Shown here: in pieces, positions 23,629 through 35,545 of the stretch
Position numbering within the stretch: the stretch's first letter is position 1
Layout: every line of letters starts with the position of its first letter
Assembly (NCBI GenBank): GCA_022695795.1
Contig: MU404068.1
Coordinates: forward strand, 434,001 to 498,000
Direction of reading: 5' to 3'
Source: Biscogniauxia marginata
Taxonomy: Eukaryota; Ascomycota; Sordariomycetes; Xylariales; Xylariaceae
Length of the DNA stretch: 64,000 nucleotides
Made by a program: the position numbers and the translations under genes
The notes under the pieces: model-generated
The model's input: only the letters and a program-made list of their open reading frames with translations
The model's database searches: none
Told to the model about the DNA's origin: nothing

Positions 23629-25221
23629 CTATCCTCCGAGATGGAAACCCTCAGGAAAGTCCACTGGACCTAATCTTTGCGCAACATCCGACGGGCCCGC
23701 AGCAAACTCCTGTTTCTTGCCAGGACTGTTGTTACCTTGGGCTCGGGACTCCTGGATGTCTTTTTTCGCTCTTGTGTACTCCTTGACTCGCGCCGTCGCC
23801 ACCCTCCCAGCCCTGCGTCTGTCCGTGGGGCAGCGCAGGAGCGGGACCTGGATGATGGCGGCAAATACGTCGAACACCTTCTCCACCGGGATGTTATGTC
23901 GCTTGGCGACCTCCTCGAAGGGGAACTTCTCCTGGCATGTCTCTGCGACGTCCACGATGAGATTGGGCGAGTGTTTCCGATACGTAGGCTGGATGAGGGA
24001 CGCGGGTGGTTTCACAGGGCTCGAAGTTTTTCCAGATTTCGCAGCAACGTTATTTGGCGGTGGCGTCACAGGCCGGGTCGTATCATTTGCCTTTTCTGAC
24101 ACTGGTTGCAAACTTGAGTCCAAGTTTTGGTGCCCCCCCTGTTGTGCTGAAGTGTTGAACTGTGAGGGCAGAGCAGCAAAGGTGTTGCCATGAACTGGCA
24201 TCATAAAGGGCGTGAAACTGGGACCATATGGGTGCATGTGATTTGTAGCCATAGCCATCATATGAGGATGAAGATGCTGGCCATATGGCTGATGATATGG
24301 CATGTGGGGTAGTAGGTGATGTTGAGGCATGCTCGAATTTATCACAGGGAGTCCTTGAGCTCTAGTGACATTTGCTTGCTGCCGCAACCTCGCACACATC
24401 TGGCATGGCTGCTTAGACGCGTTGGGCCGGCAGGCATCATGAACATTAGATTCAGGGGTTGGGGAAGCTTCGGGCCTTGGAAATGGGGGAGGTGGCATAG
24501 CTGTGCTTTTCGTATTAGTAGCCTTTGGATATTCTGTCGATCCCGAAGTTGGAGACCATGTGGTTTGACTAATTGGCCTGTTGAGTACATGAAGCTGATT
24601 TGCATCAGATGTAGTAGTTGGCGAATTTGGAAATACTTCCTGCTTAGCGGGGGTTTCGCTTGGTGGTAGGCAACGTGTTGTATGGGTCGTCGTCGCCTCA
24701 AGCTCAAGCACTTGAGTCCCGGCTTGGGTAGGATGAATATTTAGTATTGCAGGTGATATTGTCTGTGGTAGCTGCTTAGGGGATAGTTCTGGAGGGCTCA
24801 CGGGTCTCGGCCTTCGAAGAGGTTGATCCAGTACAAAGTTCTCTAGCACAGGCAGCGAGACTCCTCTTAAGGCACAAGTGAGTTCCATGGCATGGATATC
24901 GGAAGGCAGACCAACCATTCCCGTACTCACACGTCTTTCTGCCTCTCTATAGTCATTGGCAGAGGAGGAAGCTGGAGTGACAGGAGGTAGAGGCACTGGA
25001 GGGAGAATTGGTTCCTTGGGACTGGGATCTTTGGGTTTCTGTTCGCTAATCTTGCGTCTCTTGACAGGCTTGGAAGATATGAATTGGATGTCATCATCTG
25101 ATCTCTTCGACGGCGTGACAACACTGGGAGATGGGTCTATCCGAGGAATGTGGCCAAGAACTGCCTGTGCAGGGAGGGGCAGCGCCTCAACCTGGCTCCG
25201 TGGATGGAGACCTGTTGACAT
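23629..25221 (-). CDS. Hypothetical nuclear protein with helix-turn-helix-like C-terminus, 530 aa
   Basis: Not recognised by name. Single exon with ATG at 25221. Residues 1-400 are Pro/Ser/Thr-rich and probably disordered, with a bipartite-like basic cluster KRRKISEQKPK (about residues 54-64) fitting nuclear import. A Cys pair CQMCARLRQQ (about residue 283) sits in the middle, then a His/Met/Pro-rich block (LPHMPYHQPYGQHLHPHMM). The C-terminal region (about residues 408-490) is the ordered part: PTYRKHSPNLIVDVAETCQEKFPFEEVAKRH, then IPVEKVFDVFAAIIQVPLL and a basic helix RRRAGRVATARVKEYTRAKK. This alternation looks like a winged or homeodomain-like DNA-binding unit, by inference. It ends convergently 153 bp from the previous gene. 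Confidence 0.75.
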   Translation of the reverse strand: MSTGLHPRSQVEALPLPAQAVLGHIPRIDPSPSVVTPSKRSDDDIQFISSKPVKRRKISEQKPKDPSPKEPILPPVPLPPVTPASSSANDYREAERRVSTGMVGLPSDIHAMELTCALRGVSLPVLENFVLDQPLRRPRPVSPPELSPKQLPQTISPAILNIHPTQAGTQVLELEATTTHTTRCLPPSETPAKQEVFPNSPTTTSDANQLHVLNRPISQTTWSPTSGSTEYPKATNTKSTAMPPPPFPRPEASPTPESNVHDACRPNASKQPCQMCARLRQQANVTRAQGLPVINSSMPQHHLLPHMPYHQPYGQHLHPHMMAMATNHMHPYGPSFTPFMMPVHGNTFAALPSQFNTSAQQGGHQNLDSSLQPVSEKANDTTRPVTPPPNNVAAKSGKTSSPVKPPASLIQPTYRKHSPNLIVDVAETCQEKFPFEEVAKRHNIPVEKVFDVFAAIIQVPLLRCPTDRRRAGRVATARVKEYTRAKKDIQESRAQGNNSPGKKQEFAAGPSDVAQRLGPVDFPEGFHLGG

Positions 25222-26236
25222 TGCTAGATCTAGATGTGAAGTTTAGAAGGCCCGTCTAGTGTGATGGTGAGGTAGACTTTCATGCCATTATGAAGATTGA
25301 AGTCCAGACAGAAGGCAATAAATAAACCTACAGGGGTTTTCTATATGCCGAGAGACTACTCGAGCCCACAATGAACATGGCCTGGGGCCAACTAAGACAC
25401 GGAAGCTTGGGCTCTCAAAGATGGCACATGCTTGAACCGCATGGAATAATGAGAGCGATTCTTTCAGAGAACGAGCAGGGCTTGATACAGTTCAAACTAG
25501 AGTAAAAGCGAAAGACACCACGAAGTTGTGAGAAAAGGGAGGTTCACAGCTCTTGCACAATATTGCACGGCCTGCTACACCAGAATATAGCTTTATACTC
25601 TGGTACAGTATCAATAAATATTGCTGGGTGAGCTTTGGCTTGCCAAATAAGAGTGGGAGTCTAGGAGCGACATAGCAGACTATACATTCGTGATAACTTG
25701 AGTAATATTTAGGAGATAAAAGGGGGTTGTGACGGTTGACACTTGTCAACCACAAGAAAGCTGGTTGTGCCCTTATCACCTTTATTTTGGGTTTCATGGG
25801 TAAATGTTAATTGTGTTGAAAGATGGTGTGATGCTTCTAGCCAGGTATTGCATTGGAATAGAGTGAATGATGCTCATGGAGTTGTAACAATGTAAGGTGT
25901 GCTGGGAAGATTGCACCTAAGTAGTGGCATGTGGGGCATAGCAAGCACGGATACGCGTCTGGGGTAGTGGGTACCTAGGTACCTACCCAAAGGTAGTGGA
26001 CATGCCCTGGAATCCCTACCTGCCTGCCTTAGCCACATTTCACCACTAGCCACAGCCAGCGCGGGGCTCCCGTCTTTTCTGACCCGACAAAACAGGTCCA
26101 CTAGGTACCATCACTTGATCCCCACCACAACGTCCTCGTACAACTGAGCTGCAGCCTTACAAACAGCCATTTCTTGCAGCTTCACAAGCTCCCTTCTCCA
26201 GTCCCCCCTGGTACTCTTCTCCCAACACCAGGAAAG
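25222..26236. other. Divergent intergenic region between the HTH-like gene and CSN6
   Basis: About 1 kb, expected to contain both promoters. It includes the perfect 14-bp palindrome at 25970-25983 described separately, about 250 bp upstream of the CSN6 start. No coding region supported. Confidence 0.45.
25970..25983. repeat. 14-bp palindrome GGTACCTAGGTACC
   Basis: A perfect palindrome whose exact copy recurs at 52202-52215. It contains the 10-bp core TACCTAGGTA that recurs elsewhere in the window. Position is upstream of CSN6. Confidence 0.8.
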
Positions 26237-27525
26237 ATGGAGTCTGCAGATCCTAACCCACTGCTTTCGTCGCAGAAGTCCCCAGACTCTGGACTACAAG
26301 CTGTCCTCCATCCGCTTGTCCTCCTCACTATCTCCGATTACATCACCAGACACACCCTCCGAGAGCAGCCAGGCCCCATCGTTGGCGCGTTGATAGGACA
26401 GCAGAATGGGCGCGAGGTCACAATAGAACATGCCTTCGAGTGTGCTACAGTAGCCCAGGAAGGCGAGGTTCGGCTTGATGCTGACTGGTTCAAGCAGCGA
26501 CTAGATCAAAGTAGGTGATGCCCTGTCTGTTTTTGGAAGCTGGGCGTACCGCTGACTGACAATGAAATTCTGCAGTGAAAATTATTCACAAATCTCCTCA
26601 ATTAGACCTTGTTGGCTGGTACACATTACTCCCAAAGAGTGGTCCCACTCCGTCCATCCTCCCCATTCACAACTGGATCCTCTCGGAGCACAATGAGTCC
26701 TCCCTTCTACTTAGCTTCCACCCGGAAGAAGCTGTCCATCATTCGGCAGGCAGCAGACTGCCCTTGACCATCTACGAGTCTAATTATGAGGTAGACGAGC
26801 CAAAGCCCGACCAAGGCGAAGACAAGGAAATGCGAGATGGCGAACCACCTCTCAAGCTGAAGTTTAGAGAACTCCCGTATTCAGTAGAGACTGGAGAAGC
26901 AGAAATGATTAGTATGGACTTTGTAGCGCGAGGGGCTGGGAATGCTACTGCAGTCCGGCCAAGAGAGCAAAAGAAGGCCGCTACGCCCGCTACCAATAGT
27001 GACCCGAAGGGCAAAGGGCGGGCAGACACTGCGGATCGTGCGGAGAAGGACATTGATATGGGCGAGCATATTCTGTCAAGAGAGGATGAGGAGATGATCG
27101 CAGCCCTCACAGCCAAGGCGAATTCTATCAAGATGCTACAATCCCGAATCAACCTCCTAGCTACGTATCTCGAACGACTTCCTCCTTCGTACCTGTCTAC
27201 AGGACCCATGACTACACCCAATACTGATGGCCAGCACACCACACCATCGCATACGATTCTCCGATCCATCCAAGCCCTTGTCAACAGACTATCACTAGTA
27301 GTTCCCTCAGCCGCTGATGCATATGAGCAAGAGATGCTCAGCGAGGCCAACGATGTCCATATGATGGAGCTGTTGAACAATGTGATGCAGAGCGTCACGG
27401 AAGCTCGCGGCATCGGCAAGAAGTTCAGTGTCGTGGAGAGCGCCAAGAACCACAACAGAAAGGCGCTGGAAAGCTCGAACTTTGATCCGCGGTTCAGCAT
27501 AATAGGTACCGAGATGTCTTTGTAG
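26237..27525 (+). CDS. csnF: COP9 signalosome subunit 6 (MPN-domain protein)
   Basis: Non-catalytic MPN subunit of the COP9 signalosome, the nuclear complex that removes NEDD8 from cullins; in filamentous fungi the complex links light, development and secondary metabolism. Exons 26237-26510 and 26576-27525; a 65-nt intron splits an ATG codon (A/TG), giving about 407 aa. The MPN domain runs from about residue 20: [16 protein letters not shown], then [24 protein letters not shown] and, across the splice, [10 protein letters not shown]. No JAMM zinc motif (HxHxxxxxxxxxxD) is visible, as expected of CSN6 and Rpn8. A helical C-terminal segment ([13 protein letters not shown]) and [21 protein letters not shown] fit the tail used in complex assembly. 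An acidic/basic low-complexity loop (about residues 200-285) is inserted. Rpn8 is less likely because of the CSN6-like ESNYEVD segment. Confidence 0.88.
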
Positions 27526-28527
27526 CCTCTCACGATGGAAGACGGAGGCGTCATTCGGTTAGGAAGTTAAAACTCTACGTAGGACATGGATTGTTGCATT
27601 TGCATGGCGAAGGAGGCGTTAGACGACAGCCCAGGAAGCATTATTGGAAGCATTATTGCTCGGGGCGGGATGACTAGAAATCAGAAACCAGGGTCTTCCC
27701 CAAATAGGGAAAAATGGAGGCGGGTTTCGGACCTTCCTGTAAACCCTTTAGGCTATGATTGTCATAATAGACTAAAAGACCGATCGTACACATACGATAA
27801 CGAGACCATGGATGGTGGATTTAGACGAACGGAACTAGAGGCCTCATCTATATATGTCCAACATGTCTTAATTATGAAAGTCGCTAGTGCACACTATATG
27901 ATAACTCCTCTACCTAAGACATCTCTAATAACCAAGGCACAGAATGATAATGTATGGATGAGGGGAATAAACAAGTAGAACTCTCCACCAGTTAGACGAT
28001 TAACTCAAAAAAAGAACATGAATTTTTAATCGGTAGTGCCGCCACCATCTTCCTACCCCGTGTTTGTGCTCCGGTCTAATAACCCAGTTCTCAACCAGAA
28101 ATGCATCTTATCTGGCCTTATATGTATCTTGCTTGCGAATTTTAAGCTCAGTTACCCAGGGTCAGGAAATAGCAGAAAAAGGGGGGGTGGCGAGTGGTTA
28201 GAAGATGAAGAGGAAAACGTGAAATGAAAGTCGAAAGTGAAATCCGTATCAAAGATCGGCATTACCCTTCACACCATGCTTCTCTTTTCCCAAAACATTT
28301 CCCCCTATTTCATCGCCTTCTCATTGCTCATCGCCACATCACTTACCAAAAAATTTTTTTTTCTCATTCTCATAATATCAACTATACTGTCATAACATCT
28401 CTCATAAATTTTGGGGTATTATTGTCGTAGAGCTTTCCAACCGGAAGTAAAAAAGGATGTGGGACGTAAGAACAGAACCGAGAAAAGGGGAAGTGAAGTA
28501 TAGGAGTAAGTCAATAACGCTCGGGAC
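27526..28527. other. Intergenic between convergent genes
   Basis: 1 kb between the CSN6 stop and the dehydrogenase stop. No gene. A short tandem repeat lies at 27634-27657. Confidence 0.4.
27634..27657. repeat. Tandem 12-mer GGAAGCATTATT x2
   Basis: Two exact adjacent copies just after the CSN6 gene, in its presumed 3' flank. Function unknown. Confidence 0.75.
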
Positions 28528-30006
28528 CTAATTTTCGATGACAACTTTCAAGACGAGGTTACCGTCGTCATCAACGGTCCGGCTGGCAAGCTCGAAGGCA
28601 TGCTTCGCGGCATCGAGTCCCTTGAACCGATGAGTGACCATGTCGTCTAGGCTTGGCAGGGTGTAGCCCGCGGCCCCATGACCCTGTGCGCAGAGCAATC
28701 TGATACCCGTAGCATAGGTATTGGCGTATCGGAAAATGCCGAGTATATCTACTTCCCTGAGGTGGGCGACGGACACTGGTAGAGTCTGGATAGGGGTGCC
28801 CATGCCGACCATGATGACTTTACCGCCTGGGCGGGCAGCATAAAGGCTGGTGTGCATGCAGACTTCCTTACCGGTGCACTCGAAAGCAATGTCCACACCT
28901 TCATCTTCATCCTCATTCTGAAATTCAGGGGGTGGTTTCGTCAGCGAGAGGATGTCAGCCGCTAGACCTTTGGCGCCCTCCAGCTGGCCATGAATCGAGT
29001 TTGAGAATATACTCTGTGGTGTCGTCATACCGGACTCCGTTGGAGTATATGATCCGGAGTTGGTGAAGATTGAGGAGCTGCTGGATGAGGTATGTAGCTG
29101 GCGGGGCACTACGAAGCCATGTGTCGCAAAGCCGTGTTTTATTGCATAGTCAACGCGGCCGGCATCGACATCAGCAATTGTTACCAATGTACAACCAGAC
29201 TGGCGCGCCATAGCAGCGGTCAGCAGACCGACAGTCCCGGCACCTATTACAAGCGCTGTCGATCCAGGAGCAGGACTGGCGCGATTCACCGCGTGGATGG
29301 CAACCGACAATGGCTCGAGTAGAGCTGCGGCTTCGAAGGAGATATGATCAGGAAGCCTAGAACGGTCGTCAGTATTTGATAATATTAAGTATGCAGATTG
29401 GGGAAGCGAGCATACTTATGACACCAGATAGCTGGATGGTTGATTCTCTCCTGGAGTGTGCCTTGGAAGTGAGGAACACTCTTGGCACTACTCCTGAATC
29501 GCATCTTCTTGCATAGGTTATACCTACCTTTCCTGCAGATTCCACATTGGCCACAGGGAATTCCAACCTCCAAGGCGACTCGGTCCCCAATCCTAAAGCC
29601 ACTCACCTGAGGACCAACAGCCACGACCGTACCTGACGATTCGTGACCCAAGGACAAGGGAGCACAGGCGCAAAGATCTCCATTGGCAAATTTCTTGTAA
29701 TAAGAAACGTCCGAGCCGCAGATACCTGTTGACCTAACAGCAATTTGGAGTTCCCCAACCCCGGGCTCGTCAATGGTCCTAAACTCCTGTTTAAATGAGG
29801 TTAGCTGATTTTCGGAAAGGAATTGGAGGGCAATCATGAGGGACCAAATCTCGTGTTACAGTAAGCTGATAGTAGTAGGACTTGGGGCAACTCACCAATC
29901 GCAGGTCCCGAGGACCATGCAAAACGGAGGCATTGATCTTATTAGGGAATTTCGAATGAACGGGTAGCTGCATTGGCGTGATCTCATCCATTGCGGAGGG
30001 CGCCAT
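28528..30006 (-). CDS. Zinc-dependent sorbitol/xylitol-dehydrogenase-type medium-chain dehydrogenase
   Basis: NAD(P)-linked polyol or alcohol dehydrogenase of the zinc-containing MDR family, probably cytosolic; substrate not determinable. Exons 30006-29896, 29786-29416 and 29356-28528, introns 109 and 59 nt; 436 aa. Catalytic zinc ligands: C60 (GICGSD), H85 and E86 (GHESSG). Structural zinc cysteines C115, C118, C121 and C129. Nucleotide-binding motif GAGTVG at 199-204, followed by the adenosine-binding acid in IADVD (residues 221-225), which suggests NAD rather than NADP. The family is usually about 350 aa; here a Ser/Thr-rich stretch at about 250-285 and an acidic patch (NEDEDEG) lengthen the Rossmann domain. 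The start is the ATG at 30006; the longer frame above it begins at TTG. Regulation not visible. Confidence 0.88.
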
Positions 30007-33000
30007 TATGATCAAATGATGACAGAGGAGTGGGACGGTGTGGGAGGTAATAATAAATGACGCTGAAAATAGCGATGTTATGGGTGTGGTTGCCCAAGGT
30101 CACAGACTTATAAGGCAACTCAATACCTCTGAAGAGACGTGACTTTGGGGGTATCTTGCGGGAAGTTATAGACGAGAAAGGCAGGCAACAAGCTACTGGG
30201 ACCAAATCCTCTCGATCATGGAAAGCAGTATATATAGAGGAAGGACAACTTAGAAGTAGGGGTGAAATGGCAGAATACCTCAGACTCGGGAGGACCCTCC
30301 CCACACCCTCCTGTTGGGAAGTAATGGGATGAACGTCCATGGCATGTCCCTTGCCTTGAACGTGCTAGTAGGTGTCAATCGAGGTTACCAACACCAAGGA
30401 AGCTCTAGGACCCGGGGGTAGAATCGAGGCTTCACATTCGCAGGCTTGAAAAGCATCGTATGAATCTACTAGACCCAGTCACATATCAACAAGTTATCTG
30501 AAGATGAAGAATGGAACGCACTTCATAATTTCGGGAAATCATATGCAAGTAGTTAGCCACGATGCGACCTCAGGTCCGGCAGCCATACCCTTGTAGTGCC
30601 TTTAGATGGTCTAGTACTCGACTGCTGTAACTGAAGTGGCCTCGATGTATCCGTACTTGTACCGCGAGACCTTGGTGCCGCCACTGTCTGGGCCGATACG
30701 GAGAATCTAAGGCAGGTTGTCGAGGTAAGAGACTAGGATGTGCATATTACAGCTCTAGCTATTCTTTCACTCGGATTCTAGACGAATGAGACGTGTCCTT
30801 GTCTGTTTCGTCAACCCACAGTGGAGCTGTGATGTCTCGATGGTGATCATGAAGCGGAGGGTTTCTCTCTTTCTTTTTTCTTTTTGGTAATTGTAGAGAG
30901 CTCCAATCAATTCAAGCGCTCGCTTGGCGAGGGATACAGTGTGACGGTCGAAGGAAGACGGAGGGAGGCGAGGTGCACATATGAGTTGCGCGTGGATCTA
31001 TATGGCAGTGTTGAAGAAGTCCGGATATCAGACGATCTAGGTAGTACTACAGATTGATGGGAAGTTAAGGTGGAATGGAACAGGACCCAGGGATCCTTCG
31101 CCGGTAACACACCGAGAGGCTAAGATAGAACTGTGGGGTTCTGACAGGGCTGGGGCTGGGGAAGGAACGGGGCCTATTTCGCCGTCATCCTGCAATAGGC
31201 CAGATACAGGTTAGACCCAATTAATGAACTAAAGACCCTGAGAGCACATCCTGGTGGGGTTAACGTGACTTAACCCTACTTATAACAGTATGTTCAATAC
31301 GTAGGTACATATCAATTTACTAAGTTTAGACAGTACATGCTTTACATGTAGGACCCTTACACCAGCCAACCCAACTTAGCACGCATGAAATATCTAAGTA
31401 AATCAACTCGACTCTACCCAGAGCTCGTCTGCCTGATTCATGGGCATCGACCTTAGGCAAATACATTAACTTACTGGAACTCCACTCAACCCCAAATGTC
31501 CTCTTCCGGCTATGATCGTCAAGCAGAGATCCGGTCGCCCAGCATCTGAGCAACATCAACGCCTACGTACTGACTTACATCGTCCTGTATCAGGCGTCAC
31601 CTCCGGTCAGCGTTGCGTAAAATATCTTCTCTCCTTCCAACTTCTCTCTCCTTATCCTCTCCCATGATAACTAACTGCTGCCGGCGCTTATTCGGGGGAG
31701 CACTAACAGAGCGTGCTTTATTTTCCTGCATACAACGCCGCTTTGACTCCCAAGCCGTCGTCCTTGGTATTGCACGTCAGACAATCGCACATGGCGACAG
31801 GGGCAAGGGATTAATGGAACGAGGGGTCCTCCCCTGTCAGCCTGTACCGTGTACGACTCTATAGTTACGTACTGTTGATGGGTTATCATACGGCACTTAA
31901 CCCCGGAAATGAGGCCAAACGTGCAGAAAACAAGAAGCCAGAAACACTTTGTTTGTCACCCAACTACTATATCTGCTAGTGTATCTGCCAGGGAACCCGT
32001 CCGTCCAGGTACCAATATCTGAAGGTTGGAATATCAGTCATTACCCAGATCATGCAGCGAAGCCTAATATAAAACCCTGCGACGTCGTACCGTCCTCGGT
32101 CTGTCGACCTGCTTCCCCGCCGCCACACCAAGATGTTGGTGGTGCATATGCGACGTCTACAGTCGATACAAAACCACCATGAGAAGAGCCATTTGGAGGC
32201 TTAAAAGCGGGATTTCTCACGAATATACTACGGCAATATGCTACAACAACGGGTGATTAGCCCAAGAGTCTATACACCCCAATCCCCAGTTTCTTGCAGA
32301 GCTCCACTCGCAGGTGTTACTCTAGTTCGCATTCTCCTCCTGCAGAACATGTACAGCTACCAATCGTCGGACGGCGTCTCACCAATATCTCTTGGGAATG
32401 GAGCGCCTAGTGTCCAATTGGGCGGGGCTGACGCGAACATTTCACTTTTAGAGGGACGTCTTATCATCTGCATATCGTCCAAACCAACTTATTTCGGAGT
32501 CGTCGCCCGTCTTCCTATAATCAAGCAATGATCAACTGGCTGGACCGAATTTGCTCACAGGTCTTCCCCCTTAGTTTGCGAGAACCACCCGCCTCCCTGA
32601 TATCATTACCAATGCTTCCGCAGGAGCACGCCTGATGATGACATGAGCCATGCTCTCGTTCATGCTGAGGGGTCACTGTCGCTAAAATAAAAAAAATTGG
32701 GGAAATTGGAGACTATTGTTTACAAGAGCATGAGCGATATGAGCCTTTGGTCTAGGTCTGGGCCGGCCTCTCCCCATCTTCATTACCACCTTGTCCTATT
32801 CCTCCTACTTTGCTGCCTCAAACTCCCGTCTTCCTTGTCTTGAAGGCCTGAGGATCTTAGGTATGTACCACAGTGGCACTAGGAACAGTTGTGATACTGG
32901 GTCCTTCACATGCCAGGTGTCAAGATTCTTTAGCAATGTCACATCTTAGGCTATCAAGCCATATGAACAGCGATGTCTCAACCTCCAGACTTTCAGATAA

Positions 33001-33577
33001 TGATACCTCGGATATGGACCTTAATGCCGTATCAGTCCCAGATAGGAATCACTCGCAAGCTATGACACCTAAGACATTAGGTTCGTGGCTCATAGAAGAA
33101 GCTGTTAATAATTTTGCCGAAGACTAGACGCATAGAGTTTAGACTATAATTCCGTCTAAACGCCAAAAGCACGGCTCATTAACTGGTGACATTTAATAGC
33201 GAGTGATTCCCATCTGGGACTAATACGGCATTAAGGTCCATATTCGAGGTAACGCAATACCCATAAGGCCGGACAGGAGATACCCGTTCCTTGGCTATGG
33301 CCTCCCTGCTACTTGACAATGCATATTAATGTCGAATACCGAGGATAGAAGCTAAAATATAGTCCCACAGTGCCATGATCCCGAAGAACCGACCGGCATT
33401 GATACAGATAGCTTGTGATACCGACCATTAGATATTGATGCGTATGTTCGCCAGCGGTTCAGTATCATTGAGAAATTCCGAGTGCTGTCTACTGGTCGTG
33501 GCTACCTCTAGAAGCAAAAAGACACGATGGCAAATTTCTGAACCTCTTTTATTGCGGCAATAAGAACTTTAGTCATG

Positions 33578-33616
33578 GTAGATATCCGCGGCTAAAAAAC
33601 ATCCTGGGATATCTAC
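33578..33616. repeat. Inverted repeat, 10-bp perfect arms
   Basis: Arms GTAGATATCC (33578-33587) and GGATATCTAC (33607-33616) are exact reverse complements around a 19-nt loop. It lies in the gene-free stretch. No known function. Confidence 0.75.
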
Positions 33617-34086
33617 CTACTTATAAGGCTACGTCAAAATTGAATATTCTTGCCACGGGAGCGATATCCACCGGAAGAAAGCGAGGCGGCAGGAAAACGC
33701 CACATTCACATTTCCTATACTTGGCATAGCTAACTATACCATCCCAAACCATCATCAACGGGGACAGCAAAGCCAATAGATAAGGCCACGTAAGATGGGG
33801 AAACTACTGGGCGGCCGCTTGTACCTCGAATGCGTATGCCATGAAGACCATCACTTACCTGGGCGGATGTTTCATGTTGGTTGATGCCTGGATCACATTG
33901 CTCACACCTAACTGTAGGCAAACTACCACCGGGACATGGAAACTTTTGGGAGAGTAAGGGGTAGATCCCAAGAGATCCATACTAAACATATCAACTAGCA
34001 AGCAGCATGGCTACTTACCTCCTAGATCGGCTACCTATACCTCTGGATGAACTACTGACAGACCCCTCAAACCCTTCAAGGATCGC

Positions 34087-34102
34087 GATCGTGATCACGA
34101 TC
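34087..34102. repeat. 16-bp perfect palindrome GATCGTGATCACGATC
   Basis: Contains GTGATCAC at its centre and is preceded by GATCGC. It sits in DNA without a gene. It could be a dimeric protein-binding site, by inference only. Confidence 0.75.
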
Positions 34103-35545
34103 ATATCTGAGATCATCGGGCAGAATGTTGTGCTATGACAACATACCTATAATTCTAGTTTATATATCTTGGCTGAGGCAAAATCTAAAAGGGGGGTTGA
34201 AATATGAAAGGGGAATGGGAAGGGGAAAGAAAAAGCTGATTAGTGATGATGAATCAAGCATGCATGTACGTCGATTGTTTTTTTCTTTCCTGGGTCCCTT
34301 TTTCTTTTTCTTCTTTTTTTTTTGGGGCCCATACAGCGAAGCGAGCTGTAGGAGCGTTTACTATGCATGCATATATATGCATGGTACATTATTATGTATG
34401 TGGCCTGCCCCCCTCGTCATCACCAGAAGGGTATCCATCCAAATCGGGCCCTTTCTGCGCATAGCGCATATAATTCTCGCATCACGAGTAGCCTTTTGTT
34501 TCCCTTCACCTTCTTTTTACACTTGGTTAACCTAGGGTGCAGCGCGTATAATTTCAAGAAAAAAGAACCCCATGCTGGTTACCTCTGTGGGTCCTCCCAG
34601 ACGCACATCAACATAGATAGATATCTACCTATATCTAGCTAAGTTCATGTGTGCGTCCCTACCATCAAGTATTTCAAAGCGGTTTAGGAGAAAAGAAGGT
34701 AAAGTACCAGGTAAGCAAGCAAGTATGCAAATAGAACATGTCAGGGTGGCATCTATTGCCTCGCGGTTTGCTCCTTGAGTGTCTCTCCTAATATGTTGTC
34801 ATTGCCGTATCCGGAGACTGCAATGACACCCAGACGAGGCCGGCTGTATGGGGACCAAGATGCAGCAGAATGTCAAAGAAGAGGTGCCGGACAGAAAGAT
34901 AAATAAAAAAAGATATGTCATAAATAAATAAAAAGGGGGTGGGAGGCCTATGGATTTTACAATCCTACATACTACTCTCTCACTACTACGGCAGGGCGTC
35001 TCAAGTAAAACAGCTACTACCATACCGTACTGAACTCTAGACTCTTCTCAGTTGAATATAAGAAAGTTTTGCTTCGATTCTTTCCCTTTTTTTTCTTTTT
35101 CTTTCGGTAGGACAACAAGATGCGTAACGCGTAATGCTTAATAAGAAAAAAAGAAAAAGAAGAAAATCACTCTTTAGATCCCCGAATTTGCACACGTGTG
35201 CATATACTCCTTCTGTATGAATCTTTTTGATTCCGAGAAGAGGGCCCCAGGATATTTCAAAGCAACTGCCAAGTTTCAAGTCCCATTCAGGTAAAGATGT
35301 CAAGTACGACGAAAAAAAAAAAAACCAAGCTCTGTTGTGCGCCCAAAAGAAGAAGAAGAGTGGGTGGGAAATAAGGTTGTGCATGAAAACCCCCTTGGAG
35401 GGAGAGAGCGCGCGCGTGCGCGTGCAAGTGTGTGTATACGCTACATACATACATGGAATAAAACCAGGTATAAGACAGGTTTCTTAAGTTGCGGGCGAAA
35501 AAGGCCAGCCGCCTCTGCTCCCTCTCACCCACTGGCCCTCCCGCA

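Larger units (their letters stand above)
30007..35545. other. 5.5-kb stretch with no supported gene
   Basis: The longest gene-free stretch of the window. Many short open frames are present but none joins to another across plausible splice sites or resembles a family. The left end should carry the promoter of the dehydrogenase. I could not recognise transposon ends or a reverse transcriptase, transposase or integrase motif. Small symmetric elements at 33578-33616 and 34087-34102 are listed separately. T-rich tracts occur near 34297-34323 and A-rich ones near 35312-35325. Confidence 0.4.

Noticed and set aside
32873..33127. 84-codon frame in the gene-free stretch as a remnant transposase or regulator
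   Set aside because: No motif, no extension on either side and no splice partner.
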